Part shown: piece after piece, positions 25,703 through 34,930 of the stretch
How the letters are laid out: every line of letters starts with the position of its first letter
Numbering within the stretch: position 1 is the first letter of the stretch
From: Aldehydirespirator sp963667505
Lineage (GTDB): Bacteria; Actinomycetota; Acidimicrobiia; Acidimicrobiales; Aldehydirespiratoraceae
Length of the DNA: 64,000 bases
Assembly: GCA_963667505.2 (NCBI GenBank)
Contig: OY763490.2
Span: 3,720,001 to 3,784,000, forward strand
Direction: 5' to 3'
Position numbers and translations under genes: made by a program
The notes under the pieces: generated by a model
Database searches by the model: none
What the model saw: the letters and a program-made list of their open reading frames with translations, nothing else
What the model was told of the DNA's origin: nothing

Positions 25703-26538
25703 CGCCAATAGCGCTGTTCGCGGCCATCGTGGTGCTGCCGACGGTCATGGCCCTGCGGCTCAGCTTCACCGACGCCAACCTGCTCGGCCAGTCGAGCCAA
25801 TGGATCGGCCTCGACAACTTCACCGAGGCTTTCACCAACGACCACGTCCGCAAGTCGATCCGGATAACGCTGGTGTGGACGCTGTTCGGAGCGATCATCC
25901 CGCCCGCGCTGGGCTTGGCCGTGGCCATGGCGCTGCAGGCCAACAGCCGCTTCGCCACGATCATGAAGTCGGCGCTGTTCGTGCCGATCTCGATCAGCCT
26001 GGTGGTGGTCGGCCAAGTCTGGATCTGGATCTACCAGCCCGGCGACGGGCTGATCAATCAGCTCTTAGGCGCGGTCGGGCTGGAGAGCCTGCAGGAGGCG
26101 TGGCTGGCGAACCGCTCCACCGCCTTGTTCGCGGTGTTCATCGCCTGGGCCTGGCAGCAGACCGTGCTGGCCATGATCCTGTACCTGGCCGGGCTGACGT
26201 CCATCCCGTCGGAACTCGTCGAGGCCGCCCGAGTCGACGGCGCGGGCCAGTTCGAGGTGTTCCGCCGGGTGATCGTGCCGCTGCTGCGGCCCATCACCAC
26301 GGTCGTGCTGTCGCTCATCGCCATCAACTCGCTGCGCAACTTCGACCTGGTGTACGCCATGACCCAGGGAGGGCCGGTCCGCGAGACCGAGACCATGCCG
26401 ATGCTGGTGTGGCGCATCCTGTTCCGCCAGCACGAGCAGGGGCTGGCCAGCGCGGTGTCGCTGATCCTCTTCGCCATGACGCTCGTCGTGATCGGCGGAC
26501 TGACCTGGTGGGGCCGGCGAGGCAGCTATGTCCAGTAG
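25663..26538 (+). CDS. Sugar ABC importer permease, MalF/UgpA type
   Basis: About 291 aa from TTG 25663, preceded by GGGAGG at a good distance; the frame is open back to ATG 25582 but that stretch is duplicated start sequence. Six-helix permease with N-terminal WALVFMGPPIALFAAIVVLP, central ISISLVVVGQVWIWIYQPG and coupling motif EAARVDGAGQFEVFRRVIVPLL. The stop overlaps the start of the second permease by 11 bp. Works with the binding protein at 24080. Confidence 0.9.
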   Translation: MKPTTRWALVFMGPPIALFAAIVVLPTVMALRLSFTDANLLGQSSQWIGLDNFTEAFTNDHVRKSIRITLVWTLFGAIIPPALGLAVAMALQANSRFATIMKSALFVPISISLVVVGQVWIWIYQPGDGLINQLLGAVGLESLQEAWLANRSTALFAVFIAWAWQQTVLAMILYLAGLTSIPSELVEAARVDGAGQFEVFRRVIVPLLRPITTVVLSLIAINSLRNFDLVYAMTQGGPVRETETMPMLVWRILFRQHEQGLASAVSLILFAMTLVVIGGLTWWGRRGSYVQ

Positions 26539-27445
26539 GGCGGCCACCGCCAGGCCGACGCCGCTCGCGCCGGAGGGACGGGCCCGAGTCGTGCGCCACC
26601 GTGTCCAACAGGCCCGGGCCCGAGTCGTGCGCCGCCGCGTCCACCTGGCCCTGATCGCGCTGTTCGTGGCCGTCTATCTGGTGCCGGTGGCCGGCGTGGT
26701 GTCCACCTCGCTCAAGACCAACGCGGAGATCGCCCGACGCGGCATCTGGGCCCTCACCGGCGAGCTGACCTTCGCCAACTACGTGGACGTCTGGCAGACG
26801 GCCAACACGTTCCGCTACCTGATCAACTCGTTCCATGTGGCCATTCCCGCGGTGGTGGTCTCCATCGCGGGCGGCACGCTCATCGGATATGCGCTGGCCA
26901 AGTTCCGGCCCCGTGGCGGAACGGTCATCCAGCTGGTGATCGTGTCGGGGCTGTTCGTGCCGCCCCAGGTGCTGCTCGTGCCGCTGTTCACGCTCTTCAG
27001 GGATCTCGACCTCCTCAACACGCTGTGGCCGATGATCCTGATCCACTCCGCGGTCGGGTTCTCGGTCTGCACGCTGGTGATGCGCAACTTCTTCGACCAG
27101 ATCCCCGACTCGCTGCGCTACGCGGCTCTGATCGACGGCGCCAGCGAGGGCCAGGTCTTCTGGCGGGTGATGCTGCCGCTGGCCCGACCGGCCCTGGCCG
27201 CGTTGGCCACGCTGCAGTTCACGTTCATCTGGAACGACTTCCTCTACCCGCTGGTGTTCACCAGTGCCCGCGATGATGTGGCCACCATCATGCTCGGCTT
27301 GCTCAACGTGAAGGGCCAGTTCACGGTGGCCTACGGCACCCAGGCCTCCCTGGCGGTGATCGCCAGCATCCCCACCGTCGTGATCTTCTTCGTCTTCCAG
27401 AAGCACTTCGTCCGGGGCCTGCTCTCCGGGGCACTCAAGGAGTAG
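26528..27445 (+). CDS. Sugar ABC importer permease, MalG/UgpE type
   Basis: 305 aa. The cytoplasmic N-terminus contains an in-frame duplication of 12 residues (RARVVRHRVQQA then RARVVRRRVHLA; DNA copies 26579-26614 and 26615-26650). Membrane domain typical of MalG (LIALFVAVYLVPVAGVVSTSLK; SFHVAIPAVVVSIAGGTLIGYAL; coupling loop YAALIDGASEGQVFWRVMLPL). Overlaps the preceding permease. Four bases separate it from the dehydrogenase gene, so all are one operon. Confidence 0.91.
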   Translation: MSSRAATARPTPLAPEGRARVVRHRVQQARARVVRRRVHLALIALFVAVYLVPVAGVVSTSLKTNAEIARRGIWALTGELTFANYVDVWQTANTFRYLINSFHVAIPAVVVSIAGGTLIGYALAKFRPRGGTVIQLVIVSGLFVPPQVLLVPLFTLFRDLDLLNTLWPMILIHSAVGFSVCTLVMRNFFDQIPDSLRYAALIDGASEGQVFWRVMLPLARPALAALATLQFTFIWNDFLYPLVFTSARDDVATIMLGLLNVKGQFTVAYGTQASLAVIASIPTVVIFFVFQKHFVRGLLSGALKE

Positions 27446-27448
27446 TCC

Positions 27449-28606
27449 ATGCTGCGGGTTGGAATCATCGGCTGCGGCCGGATCTCGGATCTCCACGTCC
27501 TCGGCTATGCGGACCGCGACGATGCCATGATCACCGCGCTCTGCGACGTGAACCCCGACAACGCCGCAGCCCGGGCCCAGCAGTGGGGGCTGCCCGAAGC
27601 GTCCGTCTTCGAGGACTACCGCGAGCTTTGCCAGTCGGGTCTCGTGGACTTGGTCGAGATCATCGTCCCGCACCATCTCCACTATGAGATCGCGGCCTTC
27701 GCCATCGGCTGCGACCTGCACGTCTCGATGCAGAAGCCGCTGTCGCTCGACTTGGCCGACGCTGACCGGCTCTTGAGCGCGGCCGGGGCCTCGTCGCGAG
27801 TGGTCCGCCTCTACGAGAACTTCCTGTTCTACCCGCCGGTGCTCAAGGCGTTGGAGCTCGTCGAGCAGGGCCTGATCGGGACGCCGCTGTCGGTGCGGCT
27901 CAAGAGCAACGCCGGTTACAGCCCAGACGCCTGGGACATTCCCTTCTCGGCGCTGCAGTGGCGCCACACGCCCGAGCAGTGCGGCGGCGGGCCGCTGGTC
28001 TTCGACGACGGCCATCACAAGTTCTCGCTGGCCTGGATCGTGCTGGGCCAGCCCGCGGAGGTGCATGCCTGGATCGGGTCCACCGACGTGCTGGGGTTCG
28101 AGGTCGACTCTCCGTCGCTGGTCTCGATGCGCTATGAGTCCGGGGCGGTCGCCAACTTGGAAGTGGTGTACTCGCAGGAGCTGCTGATCGAGGGGACCGC
28201 CCACTACGCGCAGGACGACCGAATGGAGATCACCGGCACCCGGGGGGTGATCTGGGTCAACCGGGGTCACGGCCGGATCGGAGACTCGCCGCCGGTGGTC
28301 AGCTACACCGACGGCAAGGTCGAGGCCTACGAGTGCGAGACGGGTTGGGAGCACTCCTTCATCGGGGCGACCCGCAGCCTTCTCGACACGATCGCCTCGG
28401 GACGCGAGCCGATACTCACCCTGGCTGAGGGGCGCGACATCCTGGCGGCCGCACTGGCCGCGCAAGAGTCGGCCAGGACCGGGATCGCGGTCGGCGTGGA
28501 CGCCCCGGTCGGCCGGTCGCCCGAAGCGGTGCGGTCCGTGCTGGCTTCGGTGCCGGGCGCGGGGTATCCCGCCGTGGGCCACCCCGCTGTGGGCGGAGGA
28601 GGCTGA
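27449..28606 (+). CDS. Gfo/Idh/MocA-family dehydrogenase
   Basis: 385 aa. N-terminal NAD(P)-binding fold VGIIGCGRISDLHVLGY; the family EKP motif appears as MQKPLSL (Gln for Glu, Lys kept); C-terminal domain contains the region DDGHHKFSLAWIVLG, with the catalytic Asp/His pair of the family. These enzymes oxidise or isomerise sugars and cyclitols, for example myo-inositol dehydrogenase. The C-terminal tail GYPAVGHPAVGGGG is a small repeat. Co-transcribed with the sugar importer. Confidence 0.88.
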   Translation: MLRVGIIGCGRISDLHVLGYADRDDAMITALCDVNPDNAAARAQQWGLPEASVFEDYRELCQSGLVDLVEIIVPHHLHYEIAAFAIGCDLHVSMQKPLSLDLADADRLLSAAGASSRVVRLYENFLFYPPVLKALELVEQGLIGTPLSVRLKSNAGYSPDAWDIPFSALQWRHTPEQCGGGPLVFDDGHHKFSLAWIVLGQPAEVHAWIGSTDVLGFEVDSPSLVSMRYESGAVANLEVVYSQELLIEGTAHYAQDDRMEITGTRGVIWVNRGHGRIGDSPPVVSYTDGKVEAYECETGWEHSFIGATRSLLDTIASGREPILTLAEGRDILAAALAAQESARTGIAVGVDAPVGRSPEAVRSVLASVPGAGYPAVGHPAVGGGG

Positions 28607-28607
28607 G

Positions 28608-29420
28608 ATGGCAGGCGCAGAGCGCCGCGTGGGCGGAGCGTTGATGACCGGGCTAGACCTGCTGGAGGCGCTCGGGTCAGCTTCCAGCCCGGTCGGCCTG
28701 AGCGAACTGGCCCGGATGCTCGACGCCGACAACGGCCATGTGCACCGCCTGCTGGGCGCGCTCACCAAGCGGGGCTACGTGTACCGCGACGAAACCAACA
28801 AGACCTACACACTGGGTGCCGGAGTGGTTCAGCTGGCTGGCTCGCTGCTGCGCAACACCGACCTCGTGACCCAGTCCCGCCCCCTCATGGTCGACTTGAT
28901 GAACGCGACGGGCGAGTCGGTCCACCTCGCGCACCGGACCATGAGCGGCGGCGTCTACATCGCCAGAGAGCGGCTGGCCCGCAGGATCACCGTCGAGACC
29001 GAGATCGGGGCGCCGGTGGTGGTGCATGCGACTTCGACCGGAAAGGCCCTGTACTGCCGCGAGTCCGCTGAGACCCTCGGGCAGATCGTCGATCTCGACG
29101 CCCTTGAGGGGTTCACCGAGCACACCATCACCGACAAGGCCGAACTACTCAGCGACCTCGCCGCCACCGCGCGGCGGGGCTTCGCCTTGGACAACGAGGA
29201 GCTCAGCGTCGGGGTTCGCTGCGTGGCCGCGCCCGTGGTCGACATCGGCGGCGACATCCGCGCCTCCATCGGGATCTCCGGCCCAGCGGCGCGTCTCGAC
29301 GGCGAGACGATCAGCAAATGCGCCGCAGTCGTGTGCGCCGCCGCCAAGACCCTGTCGGAGCGCTTGGGAGGCGAATGGGACTTCCCGCTGCCGACCGGCG
29401 ACCCGGTCGGCTTCGAATGA
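28608..29420 (+). CDS. IclR-family transcriptional regulator
   Basis: 270 aa. Winged-helix DNA-binding domain about residues 13-75 (LDLLEALGSASSPVGLSELARML, HVHRLLGALTKRGYV) and C-terminal effector domain (GESVHLAHRTMSGGVYIARE; PVVVHATSTGKALYC; FALDNEELSVGVRCVAAPVVD; RASIGISGPAARL). Start ATG 28608 or possibly ATG 28644. Position inside the catabolic operon suggests it senses a pathway metabolite and controls it, perhaps through the palindrome at 23996. Confidence 0.92.
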   Translation: MAGAERRVGGALMTGLDLLEALGSASSPVGLSELARMLDADNGHVHRLLGALTKRGYVYRDETNKTYTLGAGVVQLAGSLLRNTDLVTQSRPLMVDLMNATGESVHLAHRTMSGGVYIARERLARRITVETEIGAPVVVHATSTGKALYCRESAETLGQIVDLDALEGFTEHTITDKAELLSDLAATARRGFALDNEELSVGVRCVAAPVVDIGGDIRASIGISGPAARLDGETISKCAAVVCAAAKTLSERLGGEWDFPLPTGDPVGFE

Positions 29421-31090
29421 TCAACGAGGCCGCGACCGGGCACGAAGACGACGACCTGCACCCGTCCGCGGCCCGCGACCGGCACTTGGAGCGGCTCACC
29501 GGTCAGCACCACGACGCCCTGATCGTGGGCGGGGGGATCAACGGCGCGATCTCGGCGCTTGCGCTGGCCGCCCACGGCGTGGGCGTGGCGCTGATCGAGT
29601 CCGAGGACTTCGGATCGGGCGTCAGCCAGGAGTCGTCCAACCTCGTCTGGGGCGGCTTCAAGTACCTGCAGACCTATGAGCTGGGGTTGGTCGCCGGGCT
29701 GTGCCGCTCCCGCAACCTCCTGGCCCGCTCGTACGCCAGCCGCCTGCAGGAGGTCCGGTTCCTGGCCGCGCTCGGCCCCACCTCGCCGTACTCACCGACC
29801 TATGCCGCGCTGGGGGCACACGCCTACTGGGCGCTGGGCAGGTTCGCCACCGGGCGGCCCCGGCGGCTGTCGGCCCGTGCGCTGGCCACCGCCGAACCCG
29901 CGGTCGACTCCGACGGCGTGCGGGGCGCGGTCGAGTACTCCGACTACCTGCTCGTCGACAACGACGCCCGTTTCGTGCTGCAACTCCTGCTCGACGCCGT
30001 CGAGAACGGGGCGGTGGCGGTGTCTCGGCTGCGCTTGGACGGGGCCGAGCGCGCCGCCTCGGGCTGGCGGGCCGAGGTCACCGACCGACTGACCGGGAGC
30101 AGCCACATCGTGTCAGCCGGTGTGCTGGTCAACGCGGCCGGGCCGCGTGCCGCCGACCTGGCCCGGCTCACGGGAGCGAGGCTGAGCTCGGGGCTGTGCT
30201 TCTCGAAAGGCACCCACATCGTCGTGCCCAAGGTGACCGAATCGGGGCGCATCCTGGCCTTCTTCGACGACGACCAGCGGCTGTTCTACGTCATCCCGAT
30301 GGGTCATCGCTCCCTGATCGGCACCACCGACACCCGGGTCGACAGCGCCGACGTGTCGGTCAGCGGCGACGACCGCGACTTCCTGCTCGCTCAGGCCAAC
30401 GCCCGGCTGCGAATGCCGCGGCCCCTGCGCCGCGACGACGTGATCGCGTACCGCTGCGGCGTCCGCCCGCTGGTGGTCGCCGCGGGCGAGGACACCGACC
30501 GCGACTGGACCGAGCTCTCGCGCCGCCACGCCGTGGAAGCCGACAAGCAGCGCGCCACGATCGCCATTCTGGGCGGCAAGATCAGCGATTGCCTCAACGT
30601 GGGCGAGGAGGTGGTGGCAGCCGCCCAGGCCTGCGGCCTCGAGCCTGCGCCGCCGGATCGGGCCTGGTTCGGCGAGCCCTCTGAAGGGGTGCGGGCCCGC
30701 TTCCGGCAGGGCGCGGCGGGGGCCGGGCTCGACGAGCTGTCGGCCGAGAGGCTCTGGCGCCGCCACGGCCGCCGGGCCCTCGAAGTGGCCGATCTGGTCG
30801 CGGATTCGCCCGATCTGGGTCTGCCTCTCAGCGATGTGGTGGACTGCTCGGCCGCGGAGGTCATGGTCATGGCCCGCCACGAGCACATCTTGACGCTGGA
30901 GGACTTCCTGCGCCGCCGTACCATGCTGGCGATGCTCGAGACGGCCGAGACGCTGCAAAGCGACCCAGGCGTGCAAAGAGCCGCAGCTATTCGCGGCCGC
31001 TGCTGTTCGGGACGGGCAGCGCATGACTGTCGGCCGCGGGATGCAAAGCGCCGCTGCTGTTCGCGGACTGTCGTGCTGGGCCGGGCATGA
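29417..31090 (+). CDS. FAD-dependent glycerol-3-phosphate dehydrogenase-like enzyme (GlpD/EryB type)
   Basis: 557 aa from ATG 29417, which overlaps the IclR stop as ATGA. FAD motif DALIVGGGINGAISALALAAHG with the following ESEDFGSGVSQESSNLVWGGFKYL characteristic of GlpD; substrate region YSDYLLVDNDARFV; C-terminal domain with HEHILTLEDFLRRRTML. GlpD oxidises glycerol 3-phosphate to DHAP; relatives oxidise other polyol phosphates (for example EryB on erythritol phosphate). With the adjacent FGGY kinase this suggests kinase plus dehydrogenase degradation of a polyol. The last 35 residues are Arg/Cys-rich and come from duplicated boundary DNA. Confidence 0.86.
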   Translation: MINEAATGHEDDDLHPSAARDRHLERLTGQHHDALIVGGGINGAISALALAAHGVGVALIESEDFGSGVSQESSNLVWGGFKYLQTYELGLVAGLCRSRNLLARSYASRLQEVRFLAALGPTSPYSPTYAALGAHAYWALGRFATGRPRRLSARALATAEPAVDSDGVRGAVEYSDYLLVDNDARFVLQLLLDAVENGAVAVSRLRLDGAERAASGWRAEVTDRLTGSSHIVSAGVLVNAAGPRAADLARLTGARLSSGLCFSKGTHIVVPKVTESGRILAFFDDDQRLFYVIPMGHRSLIGTTDTRVDSADVSVSGDDRDFLLAQANARLRMPRPLRRDDVIAYRCGVRPLVVAAGEDTDRDWTELSRRHAVEADKQRATIAILGGKISDCLNVGEEVVAAAQACGLEPAPPDRAWFGEPSEGVRARFRQGAAGAGLDELSAERLWRRHGRRALEVADLVADSPDLGLPLSDVVDCSAAEVMVMARHEHILTLEDFLRRRTMLAMLETAETLQSDPGVQRAAAIRGRCCSGRAAHDCRPRDAKRRCCSRTVVLGRA

Positions 31091-31137
31091 GCGCCGCGGT
31101 TTTGCTGTTCGGGGCGGCTGCCGTCGTGCTGGCCATC
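30971..31137 (+). repeat. Imperfect iterations of the kinase start region inside the GlpD-like gene end
   Basis: Related segments begin at GTG 30971 (gtgcaaagagccgcagct), ATG 31041 (atgcaaagcgccgctgctg) and ATG 31087 (atgagcgccgcggttttgctg), the last being the kinase start. Copies at 31041 and 31087 remain alignable through ...gtcgtgctgg(g)cc. The first two copies are read as the odd C-terminus of the GlpD-like protein. Confidence 0.7.
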
Positions 31138-32597
31138 GACGCGGGCACCACCAGCGTGCGCACCATCGCGTTCGACGACGAGGGCCGGGCGGTGGACTCG
31201 GCGCAGCGAGAGTTCACCCAGCACTTCCCGATGCCCGGGCGTGTCGAGCACGACCCGTCGGAGATCTGGGACGCCGTCCAGGCGACGCTGGGGGAGGTGT
31301 CCGGCCGTCTCGAGGAGCCGCCCGCGGCCATAGGGGTCACCAACCAGCGCGAGACGGCGGTGGCGTGGAGTCGGCGGAGCTCCGAGCCCCTGCATCCGGC
31401 CATCGTGTGGCAGGACCGCCGCACCGCGGCCCGATGCGCGGACTGGAGCGCGCCGGCGCCTTGCCGCTGGTGCGGGAGCGAACCGGCCTCGTTCTCGACC
31501 CGTATTTCTCCGCCTCGAAGATCGAGTGGATGCTCAGCGAGGGAGGCGTGGCCGCGGCCCCGGATCTGGCGCTGGGCACCATCGACAGTTGGATCGTGTG
31601 GAACCTCACCGGCGGCGCGGTTCACGCCACTGACGCCACCAACGCCAGCCGAACCATGCTCTTCGACATCGGCTCGCTGCGCTGGGACCCCGAACTGTGC
31701 TTGATGTTCGGGGTTCCCGAGGACTCCCTCCCCGAGGTGCGGCCGTCCAGCGCCAGCTTCGGCGCCACCGCTCCGGGTGTGGCCTGCGGACCGCATGTCC
31801 CGATCGCTGGGGTCGCCGGGGACCAGCACGCCGCCCTGTTCGGGCAGGCTGCCTTCGCGCCCGGCGACGCCAAGAACACCTACGGAACCGGCTCGTTCGT
31901 GCTGATGAACGTCGGCCCCGAGCGACCGCCTCCCGCGGAGGGACTGCTCACCACCGTCGCCTGGGTGTTGGACACCCCTCAGGGGCCGGCGGCCACGTAC
32001 GCGCTGGAGGGCGCGATCTTCGCCACCGGCGCGGCGGTCCAGTGGCTGCGCGACGGCCTCGGGATGATCGGCGCCGCCTCCGAGATCGAGTCGCTGGCCC
32101 TGCAGTGCTCCTCCACCGGCGGGGTGTGCTTCGTCCCGGCCTTCGCGGGTCTCGGCAGCCCGCACTGGGACCCGTACGCCCGCGGGCTGATCGTGGGGCT
32201 CACCCGCGGCACCGGCCGGCCCGAGATCGCCCGAGCCGCGGTCGAGGCGATGGCCTACCAGACCCGCGACGTCGTCGAGGCCATGGCCGCGGCCACGGGC
32301 ACACCGGTGCGCAGCCTGCGGGTGGACGGCGGCGCCTCGGTGATGGACTCCATGCTTCAGATGCAGGCCGACCAGTTGGGCGTGGCGGTGCAGCGCCCGA
32401 AGCTCCAAGAGGCCACCGCCGCCGGCGCCGCCTACCTGGCCGGCTTGGCCACCGGCGTCTGGCCGTCGCTCGAAGCGATCGCCGCGCACTGGCAACTCGA
32501 CTTGGAGGTGACTCCCGGCGACGACCAGTCCTCCGCCGACGCCGCCTACGCGTCCTGGAAGCAGGCTGTCGAGCGCAGCCGGTCCTGGGCGGAGTGA
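31087..32597 (+). pseudogene. FGGY-family carbohydrate kinase (GlpK-like) with internal frameshift
   Basis: ATG 31087 opens the N-terminal domain (VVLAIDAGTTSVRTIAFDDEG; IGVTNQRETAVAWSR; AIVWQDRRTAARC). At about 31438 the frame is lost; the rest continues intact in the frame of codons at 31440 (RAGALPLVRERTGLVLDPYF; SKIEWML; GVAGDQHAALFGQ; GTGSFVLMNVG; LRVDGGASVMDSMLQMQAD) to TGA 32595-32597. One missing base between TGC 31435-31437 and GGA 31440 explains it. All kinase motifs are otherwise good, so a consensus error or very recent mutation is likely. It would phosphorylate glycerol or another polyol before the GlpD-like step. Confidence 0.87.
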
Positions 32598-32605
32598 GTG
32601 GCGGG

Positions 32606-33333
32606 ATGAGCCGGGTGGCGGTGGTGACCGGCGCGGCAGGCGCGATCGGCTCGGCGGTGTGTGGGCGACTCAGCGCCGCGGTGATCGGCGACTGAAACCG
32701 GTGATCGGACTCGACGCCGACAGCGATGCCTCTGCGGTCGGCGAGATGGCCGACTTGATCGTCTGCGATGTGGCCGATGAAGTGTCGGTGACCGCCGCGT
32801 TCGACGCGATCCGCGGTCGGTACGGCCATCCCACGGTGCTGGTCAACAACGCAGGCGTGACCGGCGCCGGCGGGGTCGAGGAGGAGAGCCCAGCGACATG
32901 GCGCCGCATCCTCGACGTGAACCTCACCGGCGCCTACCTGTGCGCTCGCGAGGTGGTGGCGGGGATGAGGGCGTCCGGCGGGGGCAGGATCGTGAACATC
33001 GCCTCGGTGAACGCCCGATTCGGCGGCTCGGCGCTGTCGGGCCCCGCCTATGCCGCCAGCAAGGGCGGGCTGGTGACGCTCAGCCGCTTCCTGGCGCGCC
33101 ATCACGCGGCCGATGGCATCCTGGTGAACGCGGTCGCGCCCGGGCCCCACGACACGCCGATGTGGCAGGCACTCGATCCCGGGCTGCGGGACCGCATCTT
33201 GGCGACGGTGCCCGGCGACGCTCCGGGAGACCCCGACGACTTGGCCGCGGTGGTGGAGTTCCTGTGCGGGCCGCACGCCGGCTACATCACCGGCGCCACC
33301 ATCGACGTGAACGGCGGCCAGTGGACCGGCTAA
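32606..33333 (+). pseudogene. SDR-family oxidoreductase, N-terminal frameshift
   Basis: ATG 32606 gives the SDR nucleotide-binding start (VAVVTGAAGAIGSAVCGRLSAA) but reaches TGA at 32693. The body continues in another frame from about 32692 (LKPVIGLDADSD; VLVNNAGVTGAGG; IVNIASVNARFGG; YAASKGGLVTLSRFL) to TAA 33331-33333. The break coincides with two copies of gtgatcgg 20 bp apart (32681 and 32701). Last gene of the carbohydrate cluster. Confidence 0.82.
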
Positions 33334-33377
33334 CCGCCGCCCGACCTAACCCGACCCGCTCGGCTAAAGGCACAGTC

Positions 33378-33394
33378 CTAGCTGTATAAGTCGA
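33378..33394 (+). repeat. CTAG-TATAAGTCGA motif, left boundary copy
   Basis: ctagctgtataagtcga at 33378-33394 matches 42247-42263 (ctagttgcataagtcga) at 15 of 17 positions in the same orientation, 8,869 bp apart. In this GC-rich context an AT-rich 17-mer repeated at both sides of the low-GC island is noteworthy; see the palindrome at 42268. Confidence 0.7.
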
Positions 33395-33406
33395 TAACGC
33401 AGCGAT

Positions 33407-33580
33407 CTATCGGTCTTCCGCTTGTTGTTCCGATCCTCTTGAACTGGGCGCGGGACTAGATTCGGTCGGCGTCTCATTGTAGAGTTGACGGACTCGATGA
33501 CGGCCGAGCTCGAACGGGTCCGAGGGCTCTATACAGTCGGCAAGACTGCGCCTGTGTTCGCCGTCCATTTGATTTGGCAT
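33407..33580 (-). CDS. Small 57-aa protein downstream of the Ntn hydrolase
   Basis: ATG 33580 to TAG 33407. A strong ribosome-binding site GGGAGT (complement of 33589-33594) lies 8 bases before the ATG. The peptide starts MPNQMDGEHRRSLADCIEPS, continues through DPFELGRHRVRQLYNE and ends in a Ser/Glu/Gln-rich tail; it is charged and soluble with no membrane segment. It begins 30 bp after the stop of the 434-aa Ntn hydrolase and reads in the same direction, so the two probably form a bicistronic unit. I do not recognise its family. It is below usual length cut-offs, hence easily missed. Confidence 0.7.
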   Translation of the reverse strand: MPNQMDGEHRRSLADCIEPSDPFELGRHRVRQLYNETPTESSPAPSSRGSEQQAEDR

Positions 33581-33610
33581 TGTGAAGCACTCCCTTGTTG
33601 ATTGGTTGTT

Positions 33611-34915
33611 TCATTCGTCGGCTGCTGTATCGCTGCTGCATCCTTGAGTAGGCTTGAGACGTTCAAAATATTGGGGGTTGAGTTCTGGCTTGAAGTAATG
33701 TTTGCGTTTGATCCAGATGAGTCCATCCCCTTTCGTGATTACGGCTACGTCCGTTGGACCACCCACAGTCTCTGACCCTGGGGTGATGCGTTGAGTCAGC
33801 GATGTTATGTCTACAAGAGCCTCAGCTATATCTCCGAGTCCATCCTTCGGCAAGTGCGCCACTATTGCTCTAACAGGGTCCGAGTGTGTGCGTTGCACAT
33901 AGCGCGCAAGGTCAGACTCCATTCTCTCATAGAATCTCTCGCAATGTGAGACTAGGCCCTGGTTATTGAGGCCGAACTTCTGTTTGGTTTCTTCCAAGAA
34001 CTGGAATACGAGTCCTAGAGCGTGTCGGCTGTAGCGAGGATGAACGCCTTCCATCAGAGTACGGATGATCTCCTTCTGAGCGAAAGGAGCAATCTCCACT
34101 TCATTGGCATCGCCGATACGCTTGTTCTCGATCTTGGACTTGCGTATGACTCCATCGATAACACCGTCGAGATTGAAGTGCGATATAGCTGGAAGCATTT
34201 CCTCGTCACCGAATCCTGCCAAGACCACGCCTGATGAGCCCGGATGGCCTCCAGCTTTCGTCGCTGACTCGCAAATCAATCTGAAAATATACTCGCGCAC
34301 GTCAGAATCGATATCGTCATGCACAAGTCCAACCATGCTCGTTAATGAACCCAACGTCTCGCCTATGAGTCGCTCCAATCTCCTCCTGACTGTGGAGATA
34401 TCGTTTTCGACAGCGGAACTCTCAAGATCTTCGACATCGGGAAAGTCTCTAAGTTCGTCCTTGCGATTTTCGATCAGCCTCCTGATGGCCCCATTGAATC
34501 CAAGAGCTGTGACCGGGTAGGTCTCGGGATTTGCTTCTATGGCCCTCAGGAGGCTCTGTCGCAAGCAATCCAACTCGAAGCTCATGATGCCAGGCAGAAA
34601 GGTCTGCTGATACGCGATCGAGTCATCACTGAAATGCGTTGAGAGATAGGTGACGAGATCCTCGGCGTAGGCTCTGATTGTCGGCAGCGGTTCGGCCCTC
34701 CTGTAGTCCCGGTACGTCTTGATGATCGTCTCCCACGGGATCGCGCCAAAAGTGCTAGAAGCATAGACCATGACCGCGACAGGCTGTCTCGCCGACAAGG
34801 CGAACAGCTTGTTGGCGGTGTTGTAGGTTTTGGGGCGGATGCCGCTGAGGGTCGCGGCGCTGTCGGCTGCGATGGCCACTCCGTTGCGGTTGAGGATCAC
34901 AACTTCTGCTGTCAC
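33611..34915 (-). CDS. Proteasome beta-like Ntn hydrolase with large C-terminal helical extension
   Basis: 434 aa from GTG 34915, preceded by GAAGGG. After removal of Met the chain starts TAEVVILNRNGVAIAADSAA: Thr1, Asp17 and a Lys at 35 (NTANKLFAL) match the proteasome/HslV Thr1-Asp17-Lys33 triad and spacing, with GVAIAADSAAT equivalent to the GVVIAADRRAT of 20S beta subunits. Beta subunits are about 200 aa; here about 230 further residues, mostly helical and charged, follow. An in-frame extension upstream to 35197 is Pro/Arg-rich and probably non-coding. Base composition is far lower in GC than neighbours, indicating transfer. Function unknown; a peptidase or self-processing hydrolase in a defence-type island is an inference. 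Confidence 0.72.
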   Translation of the reverse strand: MTAEVVILNRNGVAIAADSAATLSGIRPKTYNTANKLFALSARQPVAVMVYASSTFGAIPWETIIKTYRDYRRAEPLPTIRAYAEDLVTYLSTHFSDDSIAYQQTFLPGIMSFELDCLRQSLLRAIEANPETYPVTALGFNGAIRRLIENRKDELRDFPDVEDLESSAVENDISTVRRRLERLIGETLGSLTSMVGLVHDDIDSDVREYIFRLICESATKAGGHPGSSGVVLAGFGDEEMLPAISHFNLDGVIDGVIRKSKIENKRIGDANEVEIAPFAQKEIIRTLMEGVHPRYSRHALGLVFQFLEETKQKFGLNNQGLVSHCERFYERMESDLARYVQRTHSDPVRAIVAHLPKDGLGDIAEALVDITSLTQRITPGSETVGGPTDVAVITKGDGLIWIKRKHYFKPELNPQYFERLKPTQGCSSDTAADE

Positions 34916-34930
34916 CAAATGCCCTTCTCT

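Noticed and set aside
26324..28768. 814-codon antisense frame opposite the permease and dehydrogenase genes
   Set aside because: Covers several genes that have strong family motifs on the plus strand and has no domain of its own.
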